55,451 nt of DNA, taken from contig CALIUO010000014.1 in assembly GCA_938048695.1 (NCBI GenBank), forward strand, positions 1 through 55,451, written 5' to 3'. This DNA is from an uncultured SAR86 cluster bacterium. Its GTDB lineage: Bacteria; Pseudomonadota; Gammaproteobacteria; Magnimaribacterales; Magnimaribacteraceae. Made by a program: the position numbers and the translations under genes. This document shows positions 34,520 to 44,787 of the stretch, piece after piece. The notes beneath the pieces were generated by a model. It was not told where the DNA came from and made no database searches. It saw only the letters and a list, made by a program, of their open reading frames with translations. How positions within the stretch are numbered: position 1 is the stretch's first letter; each line of letters begins with the position of its first letter.

Positions 34520-35311
34520 TTAATTTAATACCTCAGAAAGTTCTTTAGTTTTAGCACCAACTCTATCGATAATATTGTCACCTTCACCTATTAAATCAAC
34601 GAAAACACTCCCTGCAACTATACCATCTGCAACGCCCATTACCGAAGAAGCTGAAGCAGCATCTTTAATCCCAAATCCAATTGCTATTGGTAAGTCAGTA
34701 TGTTGTCTTAATTCTCCAACTTTATTCTGAACATCAACTGAATCCATATTTCCTGCTCCGGTTATGCCCTTAACAGATATGTAATAAACATAACCTGAAC
34801 ATTGTGAACAAATCTTTTTAGCCCTGGAAGGACTTGTTGTAGGTGCTATGAGTCTAATTATATCTATGTTGGCTTTTTTGGCTGCAATGCTGAAATCAGA
34901 ACTTTCTTCAGGGGGCATGTCTACTATGAGAATTCCATCTAACTCAGATTCTGAAGCTTGTTGCATAAACAGATCTGCACCAAGCGATTCGAAAGTATTC
35001 ATATAACCCATAAAAACAATAGGTGTGTAATTATTGGTTAATCTAAATTTTCTTACTAAATCAAATGAGTCATTTAGAGAAGTACCATTTTCTAGAGCTC
35101 TTTCATGCCCTCTTTGTATTGATACTCCTTCAGCCATTGGGTCAGAAAAAGGGATTCCAAGTTCAATTATGTCTGCGCCCTCTTCTACCATACGATGCAT
35201 GATATTGAGAGTTGTTTTTGAATCAGGATCTCCTGATACTAAGTAAGTGATTAAAGCCTTTCTTTTCTGAGCTTTAATTTCAGCAAAGACTTCTTTAATC
35301 TTGGAACTCAA
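34520..35311 (-). CDS. trpA: tryptophan synthase alpha chain
   Basis: TrpA cleaves indole-3-glycerol phosphate and channels indole to TrpB. The 263-residue TIM barrel has catalytic Glu50 ([15 protein letters not shown]), phosphate-binding GFGIK (near 212-216) and SVF. The position matching the catalytic Asp60 of the E. coli protein (PLADGP) reads PMAEGV here, so a Glu (Glu61) takes its place and the next Pro is Val. That is a conservative but unusual change in a key loop. The start overlaps trpB by four bases. No trp leader or attenuator was seen. Confidence 0.96.
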   Translation of the reverse strand: MSSKIKEVFAEIKAQKRKALITYLVSGDPDSKTTLNIMHRMVEEGADIIELGIPFSDPMAEGVSIQRGHERALENGTSLNDSFDLVRKFRLTNNYTPIVFMGYMNTFESLGADLFMQQASESELDGILIVDMPPEESSDFSIAAKKANIDIIRLIAPTTSPSRAKKICSQCSGYVYYISVKGITGAGNMDSVDVQNKVGELRQHTDLPIAIGFGIKDAASASSVMGVADGIVAGSVFVDLIGEGDNIIDRVGAKTKELSEVLN

Positions 35312-36507
35312 AGTTCTATTCCCTCTATCGAGGCTACAGTGTTTATATCTTTATCTCCCCTACCTGAGACATTAACGACTATAGATTGATTTTCATTCAT
35401 AGTTGGAGCGATTTTTTTGACATATGCAATACCATGAGCTGTTTCAAGAGCCGGCATTATTCCTTCCACTCTGGTCAATTCTTTAAAGGCATCTAGTGCT
35501 TCGTTATCATCTGCCACTTCGTACTCAGCTCTTCCAATATCTTTTAACCATGCATGCTCAGGACCAACTCCTGGATAATCTAATCCTGCTGAAACAGAAT
35601 GAGTTTCAATCACCTGCCCTGCGTCATCCTGCATTAAGTAAGTTCTCATTCCGTGGAGAACACCTTCTTTTCCATCATTTAATGGTGCAGCATGTTTTCC
35701 CGTACTTAATCCTAAACCGCCTGCTTCAACTCCCACCAATCTAACATTCTTATTGTCAATGAAAGGGTAAAAAAGACCCATGGCATTAGAACCACCTCCA
35801 ACACAAGCAACTAACATATCGGGGTCTTTTCCAATTACATTCTGACTCTGCTCTAAAACTTCTCTACCAACAACAGCATTGAAATCTCTGACTATCTGAG
35901 GATAAGGATGAGGTCCAGCGACACTTCCAATGATGTAATAAGTATCATCTACATTTGTGACCCAATCTCTCATTGCCTCATTCATCGCATCTTTGAGAGT
36001 TGATGTTCCAGAACTCACTCCAACTACTTTTGCGCCCAATAACTTAATTCTAAAGACATTAAGTGATTGTCTCTTTATATCTTCTTCTCCCATGTAGACG
36101 ATGCATTCTAAGCCGTGCCTCGCAGCAACAGATGCAGTTGCAACTCCATGTTGACCTGCACCAGTTTCTGCAATTATTCTTTTCTTGCCCATATGTTTGG
36201 CCAGCAAGATTTGACCCACAGTATTATTAATTTTGTGAGCTCCTGTATGATTCAGGTCTTCACGCTTTAGAAAAATCCTTGCTCCTCCTAGCAATTCCGT
36301 CCAACGTTTTGCAAAATACAAAGGAGATGGTCTTCCAACATAATATTTAAGATCGTCCGTAAATTCCTTTATGAAATTTTCATCTTTTTTTATGATTTCA
36401 TATTGCTCTGATAATTCTTCTAGGGCGGGCACTAAAGTTTCCGCCACGTATCGGCCGCCGTATATACCAAATCTTCCCTTCTTGTCAGGCATTAATTCTT
36501 CAGACAT
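35308..36507 (-). CDS. trpB: tryptophan synthase beta chain
   Basis: TrpB condenses indole with serine using PLP. The 399-residue protein carries the PLP lysine Lys92 in [10 protein letters not shown], the phosphate-binding GGGSNAMG (near 237-244) and the RGDKD-type end (SGRGDKD). Length and motifs are those of TrpB1. It overlaps trpF by eight bases and trpA by four, forming a trpFBA block. The other trp genes (trpE, G, D, C) are not in the window. Confidence 0.98.
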   Translation of the reverse strand: MSEELMPDKKGRFGIYGGRYVAETLVPALEELSEQYEIIKKDENFIKEFTDDLKYYVGRPSPLYFAKRWTELLGGARIFLKREDLNHTGAHKINNTVGQILLAKHMGKKRIIAETGAGQHGVATASVAARHGLECIVYMGEEDIKRQSLNVFRIKLLGAKVVGVSSGTSTLKDAMNEAMRDWVTNVDDTYYIIGSVAGPHPYPQIVRDFNAVVGREVLEQSQNVIGKDPDMLVACVGGGSNAMGLFYPFIDNKNVRLVGVEAGGLGLSTGKHAAPLNDGKEGVLHGMRTYLMQDDAGQVIETHSVSAGLDYPGVGPEHAWLKDIGRAEYEVADDNEALDAFKELTRVEGIMPALETAHGIAYVKKIAPTMNENQSIVVNVSGRGDKDINTVASIEGIEL

Positions 36508-37123
36508 GAAAACTCCTTACTTTTTCAACTAAATTTTTTAACTTGGAATGATCTTTAATTCCAGGTTTTTCTTCGACGCTTGAGCAGACATCTATACCTA
36601 TACAGTTTTTCAACAATAAAGCTTTTTGAAAGTTTGAATCATCGATTCCTCCAGCCACTAGATAGGGCATTTTGACTCCATCTTCTAGAAGATTTAAATC
36701 GAAAGTCTGCCCTGTGCCTCCGTACTCTTTTTCATCGAAGCTATCGAATATCAACATTTTAGCACTTTTATAGTTTTGATTAATCTTTTCTAGATCTGTA
36801 TTTGCATTGATTCTGATTGCCTTAACATATCGTTTTCCAAAACTTTCGCAATATTCCTGGTCTTCCTCTCCATGAAATTGGGGAATTGCATTGGGTATTT
36901 TCTCTAAAGACATGCTGACAAAGTCTGCTGACTGATTCACAAAAATAAGAAATACTTGATGTTCTTGTGGAAGAAGTGAGGCCAAGCTCTTAGCTTCTCT
37001 TAAATCTATATATCTCTTACTTTTCTCATAAAGGTTAAAACCTACCGCATCAATATTTATCGAACTGACATACTCGAGGTCTTTTGAATTGGTTATTCCA
37101 CATACTTTGATGAAATGTCTCAT
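36500..37123 (-). CDS. trpF: phosphoribosylanthranilate isomerase
   Basis: TrpF performs the Amadori rearrangement of phosphoribosylanthranilate. The 207-residue TIM barrel shows the catalytic Cys8 in FIKVCGITN, the catalytic Asp in MLIFDSFD (near 127-132), [12 protein letters not shown] (near 138-149) and [10 protein letters not shown] (near 159-168). It stands 36 bases downstream of truA, the largest gap in the 15-gene run, and overlaps trpB. The truA-trpF pairing is as in Pseudomonas. Confidence 0.96.
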   Translation of the reverse strand: MRHFIKVCGITNSKDLEYVSSINIDAVGFNLYEKSKRYIDLREAKSLASLLPQEHQVFLIFVNQSADFVSMSLEKIPNAIPQFHGEEDQEYCESFGKRYVKAIRINANTDLEKINQNYKSAKMLIFDSFDEKEYGGTGQTFDLNLLEDGVKMPYLVAGGIDDSNFQKALLLKNCIGIDVCSSVEEKPGIKDHSKLKNLVEKVRSFHV

Positions 37124-37159
37124 AGATTGGGATTATAGAATAGAAAGTCTAAAGAACCT

Positions 37160-37942
37160 TCAAAATAGGCTGGTTTCAATTACTGGTAGTCTATATTTTG
37201 AAGGGTATTGAGGACCCAAAAAAAACAGGCCCTCTGAACTAACTGTCTTACCAGATATTCTTCTATCTTTTTCTATAAGTATTTGATGAACTTCTTTTGG
37301 CCTAATTTCCTTTTTTCCTACCATCAATAAAGTACCAATTATTATTCTTACCATATGCAGTAGAAATGCATTTGCTCTTAGTTCAACAGTTACAAAACGA
37401 TTTGTCTTTTTTATTTTTATCTCTTCTATTAACCTTATGGGCGACTTTGACTGGCAACCAGACCCTCTAAACGAACTAAAATCGTGCTCACCGATCAAAA
37501 ATTTTGAGGCATTCCTCATTGATCTTAGATCTAATTGTTGTGGAATAAATAAAGATCTTTTTGACCAAAGGGCTGAAGGTATTTGATCGTTTAGAATATT
37601 GTATAAATAAGTTCTATTCAAGGCTGAGTATCTTGCATGAAATGTTTCATCCACTTCTCTAGACCATAAGACTTTTATGTCATTAGGTAAATAAGAATTG
37701 ATACCTCTTACCCATTCTTGCAATGATCTTTTAGATTTAGTGTCAAAATGGATAACCTGCGAAAATGCATGTACACCGGCGTCAGTTCTCCCACTGCAAA
37801 AGGTTTTTACTTGATGGTCGGCAACCTTAGCGGTGGCATTCTCTAACCAACCTTGAATAGTTTTTTCAGTGCTTTTCTGTTTTTGAAATCCGTAATATCT
37901 TGAGCCATCATATTCCACTCCTAAAGCAATTCTAGATTCCAT
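37160..37942 (-). CDS. truA: tRNA pseudouridine(38-40) synthase
   Basis: TruA converts uridines 38, 39 and 40 in the tRNA anticodon arm to pseudouridine. The 260-residue protein has the catalytic Asp54 in CSGRTDAGVHAF, the YNILN-type strand and the LHMVRIIIGTLLMVG segment (near 189-203). It lies between the fimV-like gene and trpF, the expected Pseudomonas-type position. The gap to the fimV-like gene is three bases. Confidence 0.97.
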   Translation of the reverse strand: MESRIALGVEYDGSRYYGFQKQKSTEKTIQGWLENATAKVADHQVKTFCSGRTDAGVHAFSQVIHFDTKSKRSLQEWVRGINSYLPNDIKVLWSREVDETFHARYSALNRTYLYNILNDQIPSALWSKRSLFIPQQLDLRSMRNASKFLIGEHDFSSFRGSGCQSKSPIRLIEEIKIKKTNRFVTVELRANAFLLHMVRIIIGTLLMVGKKEIRPKEVHQILIEKDRRISGKTVSSEGLFFLGPQYPSKYRLPVIETSLF

Positions 37943-37945
37943 AAA

Positions 37946-38281
37946 TCAGAGTCCAATTTTTGACAATAATTGGTCAATAGTCTTTTTTTCTTCATTGGTC
38001 GGAGCTTCATCAAGTACTTCTTGTAAAAGTCTCTTGGCTTCGTCCATTTGATCCATTTCTATCAGGCTTCTTGAAAGATTTATCTTGGCAATTTTTTCAT
38101 TTCCAATTTCATTGGAAAGGTCTACATCATGAATTAAAGGTTCTCTTTTTTTTTCAAATCTAATTAAAAATAAAATAAAACAAAAAATTAAAAGTCCAAA
38201 TAACAGTCCACTGAAGCCTTCTAGATCCATACCTGTTAAAAAGTAGAATTCTGTTTCGAGGTTTAATAAAAAACTCTGCAT
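37946..38281 (-). CDS. miniature FimV: membrane anchor plus C-terminal domain only
   Basis: In Pseudomonas and relatives the gene between asd and truA is fimV, a 700-900-residue hub protein with a LysM domain, long acidic region and a C-terminal TPR-like FimV domain. Here the slot encodes 111 residues: a short periplasmic-side lead, a transmembrane helix (about 20-40, LLFGLLIFCFILFLIRF), and an end that matches the FimV C-terminal helix pair (KINLSRSLIEMDQMDEAKRLLQEVLDEA, about 67-94). I use ATG 38281; a TTG 15 bases upstream is possible. Neither has a ribosome site, so coupling to asd is likely. LysM and acidic repeats are missing, which I read as reduction rather than a sequencing error. 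Confidence 0.75.
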   Translation of the reverse strand: MQSFLLNLETEFYFLTGMDLEGFSGLLFGLLIFCFILFLIRFEKKREPLIHDVDLSNEIGNEKIAKINLSRSLIEMDQMDEAKRLLQEVLDEAPTNEEKKTIDQLLSKIGL

Positions 38282-38288
38282 ATATGAA

Positions 38289-39299
38289 TTATTCAAATAT
38301 TAAATTAGCTATTTGAATACTATTTAGAGCAGCACCCTTGAGAAGATTATCTGCAACAACCCACATATTCATCCTGCAGTCGTCCCAAAGGTCTTTTCTT
38401 AGTCTACCAACATGAACAAGATAATCTCCATCAGCATCAGTGGCAGCAGTTGGGTAGTCTTTTGTATCTAGCCCATAATGTAATTTTATTCCTGGAGAAT
38501 TGCTTAGTATTTGCTCCACTCCTTTTTCTGATAAAGGCTTTTCGGTTAATATGTGTATAGATTCTGAATGACCATTTAAAACAGGAACCCTTACACAAGT
38601 TGCAGCAACTTGTATATTTGGATCAAGAATCTTATGGGTTTCTTTTAGGAGCTTGTTTTCTTCTTTGGTATACCTGTTGTCTTCCATCACGTCACAATGA
38701 GGTAGTACATTATTAGCAATTTGTTTAGGGTAGATAATATTCTCAAAGTTATTATCTCCTTCATATGCGATTAATTGATCTAGTAACTCTTCAGTGGCTT
38801 CTTTCCCAGTACCAGAAACAGCTTGCAAAGTTGTAATATCAATTCGCTTAATATTGAATTCTTCATGAATAGGCTTAAGAGCCACCAACATTTGTATTGT
38901 TGAGCAATTAGGATTGGCAATAATATTAGGTAGCTCATAATTTAAAAGTTCATCTCCATTAACTTCAGGAACTATAAGGGCTATGTTTTCGTCGTATCTA
39001 AAGCAAGAAGAATTATCCACAACAGCGCAACCTTGAGATACTGCTTTAGGTGCATATTCTTCGGAGACAGAAGCGCCAGCTGAAAAAAGAGCTAAATCTG
39101 TGTTGCTGAAATCATATTCAGAAAGATCTTTTACTATATGGCTTTGTCCTCGAAAAGTAATCGACTTACCCTTAGATTTCTTGCTTGCCAAAAAATCTAT
39201 CTCTGCATCAGGAAAAAAATCTTTTTCTAATAAACCCTGGAAAGCTTTCCCTACCATACCTGTAGCACCTGCTACGGCAATTCTTTTTACTTTTTTCAT
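38289..39299 (-). CDS. asd: aspartate-semialdehyde dehydrogenase
   Basis: Asd reduces aspartyl phosphate to aspartate semialdehyde for lysine, threonine, methionine and cell-wall DAP. The 336-residue protein starts with a Rossmann motif AVAGATGMVGKAF (8-20), has the catalytic Cys132 in ANPNCSTIQ, and HSESIHI with the active-site His in the C-terminal half. It is of the shorter Asd class, close to Pseudomonas Asd2/USG-1-type proteins. Two bases follow from leuB. With lysC at 5435 it covers the first two committed steps of the aspartate family. Confidence 0.96.
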   Translation of the reverse strand: MKKVKRIAVAGATGMVGKAFQGLLEKDFFPDAEIDFLASKKSKGKSITFRGQSHIVKDLSEYDFSNTDLALFSAGASVSEEYAPKAVSQGCAVVDNSSCFRYDENIALIVPEVNGDELLNYELPNIIANPNCSTIQMLVALKPIHEEFNIKRIDITTLQAVSGTGKEATEELLDQLIAYEGDNNFENIIYPKQIANNVLPHCDVMEDNRYTKEENKLLKETHKILDPNIQVAATCVRVPVLNGHSESIHILTEKPLSEKGVEQILSNSPGIKLHYGLDTKDYPTAATDADGDYLVHVGRLRKDLWDDCRMNMWVVADNLLKGAALNSIQIANLIFE

Positions 39300-39301
39300 T
39301 T

Positions 39302-40372
39302 TTATATTAATTTTTCAATAATCTTATTACCCATTTCAGAGGTAGATAGTTTTTTGTTGTTATTCCCTTCAAGATCATGAGTTATGTAACCCGCGGATAG
39401 CACTTCTTGAATAGCACCTTCTATATCACTAGATGCTTCGTTTAGACTAAAACTGTACTTCAACATCATGGCAACCGAAAGAATTGCTGCTATGGGATTG
39501 GCTAGACCTTTCCCAGCGATGTCAGGGGCAGATCCATGAACTGGTTCATATAAGCCTTGATTTTTAGAGTTCAATGAAGCCGATGGAAGCATACCAATCG
39601 AGCCTGTAAGCATAGCAGCAATATCGGAAAGTATGTCTCCAAATAAATTTCCAGTTACAATTACATCAAATTGTTTGGGCTCTCTTACTAGCTGCATAGC
39701 GGCATTATCAACAAGCATATGAGATAAATGCACGTCAGGATATTCATTAGCTAGATCTGAGATAACTTCTCTCCATAAAACACTTACCTCCAGTACATTG
39801 GCCTTATCAACTGAGCATAATTTTTTATTTCTTTTTTGTGCGGCCTCGAAAGCAACTCTGCCTATTCTTTCAATTTCGTTTTTCGAATAAACCATGGTGT
39901 TGAATGCTGATTCATTCGTATCTGATCTTCCTCTAGGTTCTCCAAAATATATTCCACCAGTAAGCTCTCTGACAATTAACATATCAAGATCAAGAACTTT
40001 CTCAGGTTTTAGAGAAGAAGAATCACTCAAATATTTAGAAAGGATTGCTGGTCTAAGATTCGCAAAAAGATCCAGTTCAGATCTCAAACCAAGCAAAGCT
40101 CTTTCAGGTCTAAGGTCATAATCTAGATTATCCCAAGAAGGGCCTCCAACAGCTCCTAAAAGGATTGCATCTGATCTTTGAGCCAACTTTAGAGTCTTCT
40201 CAGGGAGAGGGCTTCCGAACTCTTCGAACGCGCAACCTCCTACAGCTGATTCGGAAATGGTTATTCCTAAATCTTTGGTGTCATTTATGTGCTCAAGAAC
40301 TTTTTTTGCTTCATGACAAACTTCAGGGCCAATTCCGTCCCCTTGTAATATAAGGACTTCTCTAGTTTTCAT
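39302..40372 (-). CDS. leuB: 3-isopropylmalate dehydrogenase
   Basis: LeuB oxidatively decarboxylates 3-isopropylmalate in leucine synthesis. The 356-residue NAD enzyme shows GDGIGPEV (11-18), the substrate loop with LRPE (near 87-91) and DLFANLRP, and the metal-site [26 protein letters not shown] (near 231-256). It overlaps leuD by eleven bases. leuA is not in the window. Confidence 0.97.
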   Translation of the reverse strand: MKTREVLILQGDGIGPEVCHEAKKVLEHINDTKDLGITISESAVGGCAFEEFGSPLPEKTLKLAQRSDAILLGAVGGPSWDNLDYDLRPERALLGLRSELDLFANLRPAILSKYLSDSSSLKPEKVLDLDMLIVRELTGGIYFGEPRGRSDTNESAFNTMVYSKNEIERIGRVAFEAAQKRNKKLCSVDKANVLEVSVLWREVISDLANEYPDVHLSHMLVDNAAMQLVREPKQFDVIVTGNLFGDILSDIAAMLTGSIGMLPSASLNSKNQGLYEPVHGSAPDIAGKGLANPIAAILSVAMMLKYSFSLNEASSDIEGAIQEVLSAGYITHDLEGNNNKKLSTSEMGNKIIEKLI

Positions 40373-41018
40373 TTTTATTTCTCATGTCAAAAATCCAGGG
40401 TGATTCTACTGCTCTTTTCTCTTCGAATGCTTTGATGTCAGCTGCATGAGTGAGACTGAGTCCAATTTCATCTAAGCCTTCTAAGATACATTTTTTTCTA
40501 AAAGGATCTATCTGAAATGATGCTATTTCATTATCTGCGGAGAAGATAATCTGGTTTTCTAAATCAATTTCAATCTCTTTTCCCATCTCAGCTAGATTTA
40601 ACATAACTGATATTTCCTCAGCTGACAGAGAAATCGGTAAAAGACCATTATTAAAGCAATTGTTGTAAAAAATATCTGCAAAACTTTCTGCGATAACAAC
40701 CTTGAAACCAAAATCCATTAAAGACCAAACTGCATGCTCACGACTAGAGCCACATCCAAAGTTTTTTTTGCTAATCAATATATCGGCGCCATCAAATCTA
40801 TCTTGATTCAAAATAAAGTCTTTATTTAATTTTCTTTGACTTATATCTTGTCCAGGAAAACCCTCGTCTTCATATCTCCATGCATCGAATAGATTAGGGC
40901 CAAAACCACTCTTTTTGATAGATTTTAGAAATTGTTTAGGAATAATTTGATCTGTATCTATGTTATCTCTGTCCAAAGGTACAGCAGTGCCATGATGGAA
41001 GGTAGTGGTATTTTTCAT
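40362..41018 (-). CDS. leuD: 3-isopropylmalate dehydratase small subunit
   Basis: LeuD supplies the swivel domain of isopropylmalate isomerase. The 218-residue protein has [13 protein letters not shown] (near 19-31), the substrate-specificity and active-site loop [13 protein letters not shown] (near 86-98), and [15 protein letters not shown] (near 115-129). It overlaps leuC by four bases and works only with LeuC. Confidence 0.97.
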   Translation of the reverse strand: MKNTTTFHHGTAVPLDRDNIDTDQIIPKQFLKSIKKSGFGPNLFDAWRYEDEGFPGQDISQRKLNKDFILNQDRFDGADILISKKNFGCGSSREHAVWSLMDFGFKVVIAESFADIFYNNCFNNGLLPISLSAEEISVMLNLAEMGKEIEIDLENQIIFSADNEIASFQIDPFRKKCILEGLDEIGLSLTHAADIKAFEEKRAVESPWIFDMRNKNEN

Positions 41019-42409
41019 GCTAAATATTCTCTTACATCAACGAAATGTCCTTCAATAGCAGAGGCAGCTGCCGTAGCAGGAGAAACGAGATGAGTTCTCC
41101 CTCCATATCCTTGTCTTCCTTCAAAATTTCTATTTGAAGTAGATGCGCAATGCTCCCCCTCACCTAATTGATCAGGATTCATGGCTAAACACATCGAACA
41201 TCCAGGAGCTCGCCATTCAAAACCTGATTCTATAAATACCTGATCGAGACCTTCTTCAATAGCTTGTTTAGAAACCAAACCGGAGCCAGGAACTACGATA
41301 GCTCGTTTAATTGAATCTGATATCTTTCTACCTTCTAATACTCTCGCAGCTTCTCTTAAATCTTCTATCCTAGAATTAGTACAGGAACCTATAAAAACTT
41401 GATCGAGCTTAATATCTTTGATCTTTTTACCAGGTTCAAGGTTCATATAATCTAAGGCATGTTGAATGGATTCGCTATCGGGCATCGGAATTAAACCATC
41501 AATATCAATCACCATTTCTGGAGAAGTTCCCCAGGTAACTTGCGGTGCTATTAGAGATCCGTCAATTTCTAATTCTTTATCAAACTTAGCCTCTTTATCG
41601 CTTTTCAAGTTTTCCCATTGGTTCTTTGCCATAATCCATTGATCTCCAACAGGAGCAAAAGGTCTGTTTTTAATATAAGTTTCTGTCGTATGATCATAAG
41701 CAACTAAACCAGCTCTTGCTCCAGCTTCTATTGCCATATTACAAACAGTCATCCTTCCCTCGATAGTCATATTTTCTATCACAGTTCCAGCATACTCTAT
41801 CGCATAACCTGTTCCTCCTGCAGTTCCTATTTTACCTATTACTGCAAGAGTAACGTCCTTGGGAGTTACACCTTTTTGAAGCTCACCATTAATTGTAACT
41901 CTCATATTTTTCAGTTTTGAAGTTTTAAGACATTGAGTTGCAAGCACATGTTCGACTTCCGAGGTACCTATCCCCATTGAAAGTGTTGCCAATGCTCCGT
42001 GCGTAGAGGTATGCGAGTCTCCGCATACAATCGTCATGCCGGGGAGAGTCAAACCTTGCTCAGGGCCTACGACATGAACGATACCTTGTCGTATATCATG
42101 AATATCAAATTGCAAAATGTCATTTTCTTTACAATTTTCATCTAAGGTAACTACTTGTAACTTGGCTACCTCATCACTAATACCTTCAATGCCTTTTTTC
42201 CTGTCGGTAGTTGGAACATTATGATCGGGAGTTGCAATATTTGAAGAGATTCTCCAAGGTTTTCTCCCAGCTAATTTTAAACCTTCGAAGGCTTGAGGAG
42301 ACGTGACTTCATGAATTAAGTGTCTGTCTATATATAGTAAATGAGTACCATCCTCTCTTTGGGCAACTTCATGAAGGTTCCATAACTTATCGTATAAAGT
42401 TTGCGGCAT
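41015..42409 (-). CDS. leuC: 3-isopropylmalate dehydratase large subunit
   Basis: LeuC holds the [4Fe-4S] catalytic centre of isopropylmalate isomerase. The 464-residue protein shows [19 protein letters not shown] (near 23-41), [12 protein letters not shown] (near 128-139), and the three cluster cysteines in [13 protein letters not shown] (near 345) and [10 protein letters not shown] (near 404-407). aroC lies eight bases upstream on the same strand. As an oxygen-sensitive Fe-S enzyme it depends on iron supply like AcnB. Confidence 0.98.
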   Translation of the reverse strand: MPQTLYDKLWNLHEVAQREDGTHLLYIDRHLIHEVTSPQAFEGLKLAGRKPWRISSNIATPDHNVPTTDRKKGIEGISDEVAKLQVVTLDENCKENDILQFDIHDIRQGIVHVVGPEQGLTLPGMTIVCGDSHTSTHGALATLSMGIGTSEVEHVLATQCLKTSKLKNMRVTINGELQKGVTPKDVTLAVIGKIGTAGGTGYAIEYAGTVIENMTIEGRMTVCNMAIEAGARAGLVAYDHTTETYIKNRPFAPVGDQWIMAKNQWENLKSDKEAKFDKELEIDGSLIAPQVTWGTSPEMVIDIDGLIPMPDSESIQHALDYMNLEPGKKIKDIKLDQVFIGSCTNSRIEDLREAARVLEGRKISDSIKRAIVVPGSGLVSKQAIEEGLDQVFIESGFEWRAPGCSMCLAMNPDQLGEGEHCASTSNRNFEGRQGYGGRTHLVSPATAAASAIEGHFVDVREYLA

Positions 42410-42417
42410 AAGAATTA

Positions 42418-43506
42418 TTAAGAATAGTCTGGTATGTCGGTTATTACATCGACATTTTGAGCTCTGTTTCTAAGGAAATGATCCATGACAACAAGAGCTG
42501 TCATTGCTTCGGCAATTGGAGTTGCCCTAACACCCACACAGGGATCGTGCCTTCCTTTAACCTGTATTTCTTGGGACTCGCCCGAAGTATCTATTGTTTT
42601 ACCTTCTTTATTTATGCTGGAGGTTGGTTTTAAGGCAATTGAAAGATTAATATCCTGTCCTGTACTTATACCTCCTGAGATGCCACCTGAGTTATTAGAT
42701 AAATAGCCCTCTGGAGACATTTCATCTCTTGAATCAGATCCTTTAGAAGCTATCAAATCAAAGCCCTTCCCAATTTCAAAACCCTTAACGGCATTAATAC
42801 TCATCAACCCTTTTGCTAAATCGGCCTCTAATTTATCAAAAACGGGTTCGCCCAAGCCTATTGGCATATTAGAAACGGTAACTTCTATTTTTGCACCTGT
42901 AGAGTCACCTTCTTTTCTTAAATTATCTATTAAGCCTTCTATTTCTTCTAAAACATCAGAGTCAGGACAAAAGAATGGATTCTTATCTACTTGTGTTAAG
43001 TCAATATTTTTTATTTTTATAGAACCAATTTGAGACAAATAACCTTTGATATTTATATCTTGTTTCTCGCTTAAATATTTTTTTGCTATCGCACCGGCTG
43101 CAACCCTCATAGCAGTCTCTCTAGCAGAAGACCTGCCTCCACCTCTATGATCTCTATGTCCATATTTTTTTGAGTAAACGTAATCAGCATGCGATGGTCT
43201 AAATACATCTTTTAATTCATCGTAATCTTTAGATTTCTGATCTTTATTTCTGATCAATAAACCAATAGGAGTTCCTGTAGTCTTTCCTTCAAAAACTCCA
43301 GATAAGATTTCAACTTCATCTTCCTCTTTTCTTTGAGTAGTATATTTTGAAGAACCTGGTTTTCTTTTGTCTAGCTCGATCTGTATATCCTCTTTAGATA
43401 GATCTAATCCAGGAGGGCAACCATCAATTATGCAGCCAAGCGCCACGCCATGACTCTCACCAAAAGTGGTCACAACAAAAGAATTTCCAAAAGAATTTCC
43501 TGACAT
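42418..43506 (-). CDS. aroC: chorismate synthase
   Basis: AroC makes chorismate from EPSP, using reduced FMN. The 362-residue protein has [15 protein letters not shown] (near 10-24), the RPSHADYVY and [19 protein letters not shown] segments (near 104-135), and the C-terminal [18 protein letters not shown] (near 318-335). It is the first gene of the long minus-strand run. Chorismate is the substrate source for the tryptophan branch encoded downstream by trpFBA. Confidence 0.98.
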   Translation of the reverse strand: MSGNSFGNSFVVTTFGESHGVALGCIIDGCPPGLDLSKEDIQIELDKRKPGSSKYTTQRKEEDEVEILSGVFEGKTTGTPIGLLIRNKDQKSKDYDELKDVFRPSHADYVYSKKYGHRDHRGGGRSSARETAMRVAAGAIAKKYLSEKQDINIKGYLSQIGSIKIKNIDLTQVDKNPFFCPDSDVLEEIEGLIDNLRKEGDSTGAKIEVTVSNMPIGLGEPVFDKLEADLAKGLMSINAVKGFEIGKGFDLIASKGSDSRDEMSPEGYLSNNSGGISGGISTGQDINLSIALKPTSSINKEGKTIDTSGESQEIQVKGRHDPCVGVRATPIAEAMTALVVMDHFLRNRAQNVDVITDIPDYS

Positions 43507-43537
43507 ATATCTATCTTATTACGTAATTGGGGGAGCG

Positions 43538-43543
43538 ATTATA
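43538..43543 (-). promoter_or_regulatory. candidate -10 box of the aroC-purF run
   Basis: TATAAT on the minus strand about 31 bases before the aroC ATG, in the 120-base divergent space between aroC and the HAD gene. No good -35 was recognised. Offered because the 15-gene run needs a promoter here. Confidence 0.3.
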
Positions 43544-43626
43544 GAATTTTTATGAATTTTAGGTATTAAATTTGATATTTATTTAATAACGTCCAATATA
43601 CTTCACTTAAAAAATATAAGTATCAT

Positions 43627-44268
43627 ATGATTAAAGCTGTTTTTTGGGATTTTGGAGGGGTTATAACTAGTAGTCCATTTGAGTCCTTCAATAGATTTGA
43701 AAAAGAAAATGATTTACCTAAAGATTTTCTCAGGTCAGTAAACTCTACAAATCCTGACTTTAATGCTTGGGCCAAGCTAGAAAGAAACGAGGTGAATTTA
43801 GAACAATTCGATAAGTTGTTTGAAATAGAGAGTAAAAATTTAGGTCATGCGGTAAAAGGTAAAGATGTAATTGCTCTCTTAAGGGGGCAAATCAGGCCTG
43901 AAATGATTGTTACTTTAAAAAAAATTAAAGGTAATCTTATTCAGGCATGTCTTACAAACAATATTCAATCAATGGGTGAAATGGACTTTGAAGGTAATGT
44001 ATCTGCTTCTGGAAAGCATGAGGAAGTGATGGAATTATTCGATTTTGTTTTTGAATCTAGTAAAGAGAATGTCCGAAAACCTGATCCTGAATTTTACGTA
44101 CGGGCTTGTGAGAGAGGTAATGTAAACCCAGACGAGGTTGTTTTTTTAGATGATCTAGGAATAAACCTTAAACCTGCGAAGGCTCTAGGCATGAAAACTA
44201 TTAAAGTTGTGAAACCGCAAGAGGCTCTTTTGGAACTAAACAGTTATTTAGAAATTGATTTGAACTAA
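43627..44268 (+). CDS. HAD-superfamily hydrolase
   Basis: A 213-residue haloacid-dehalogenase-type protein. Motif I is VFWDFGGVI with nucleophile Asp8; the usual second Asp of DxD is Gly, as in YihX/ACAD10-type members. Motif II is CLTNN (near 109-113), motif III the Lys in RKPDPEFY (near 151), and motif IV FLDDLGINLKPAKALGM (near 172-188). Most such proteins are small-metabolite phosphatases; substrate not assignable. The stop abuts the convergent UPF0114 gene with no gap. TATAAG (43615-43620) lies six bases before the ATG. Confidence 0.88.
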   Translation: MIKAVFWDFGGVITSSPFESFNRFEKENDLPKDFLRSVNSTNPDFNAWAKLERNEVNLEQFDKLFEIESKNLGHAVKGKDVIALLRGQIRPEMIVTLKKIKGNLIQACLTNNIQSMGEMDFEGNVSASGKHEEVMELFDFVFESSKENVRKPDPEFYVRACERGNVNPDEVVFLDDLGINLKPAKALGMKTIKVVKPQEALLELNSYLEIDLN

Positions 44269-44784
44269 CTAAATACTCTTAGACTTAGAGGTCACAAAAT
44301 CCATTAGAGCAAGTAATACTCCAGAAAGTATAAAAACGACATGGACAACTACCATCCAAAAAATTTCCCTGTCACTGATTTGCGATAAATCCATAAAAGC
44401 TGCCAAAAGATTAATGCCAGAAATGGTGACTATCGAAGCTACAAGTTTTAATTTCAATTCACTAAAATCTACAGTGCCCATCCAAGTAGGTCGGTCTTCA
44501 CTCTCCTCTGCTATATGAATCTTTGAGACAAAGTTTTCGTATCCAGCAAAAATAATCATCAAGACTAAGTTGCCAACCAAAACTAAATCTACAATATGTA
44601 ATACAAAAAGCATGATGCCTTTAACATCCTGAACGAGCATCACAGGAAAATAGTTAACCGTTTCCTGAATTACTTTTACAGTGATAAAAAGAAGAGATAG
44701 ACAGAGAACTATATAAATAGGCGCTAATAACCACCTACTAGCAAAGATTAAGCGCTCTAAAAAGTCTTCTAAGAAGTCTCGCAT
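44269..44784 (-). CDS. UPF0114 (YqhA family) membrane protein
   Basis: The 171-residue protein matches the UPF0114/YqhA family: an N-terminal ERLIFASRWLLAPIYI signature (11-26) with four hydrophobic segments (about 19-37, 56-80, 112-130 and 140-160). It is an inner-membrane protein of unknown function. It follows prpD by three bases and so is probably the last gene of the thrH-prpBCD transcript. Confidence 0.88.
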   Translation of the reverse strand: MRDFLEDFLERLIFASRWLLAPIYIVLCLSLLFITVKVIQETVNYFPVMLVQDVKGIMLFVLHIVDLVLVGNLVLMIIFAGYENFVSKIHIAEESEDRPTWMGTVDFSELKLKLVASIVTISGINLLAAFMDLSQISDREIFWMVVVHVVFILSGVLLALMDFVTSKSKSI

Positions 44785-44787
44785 AAT

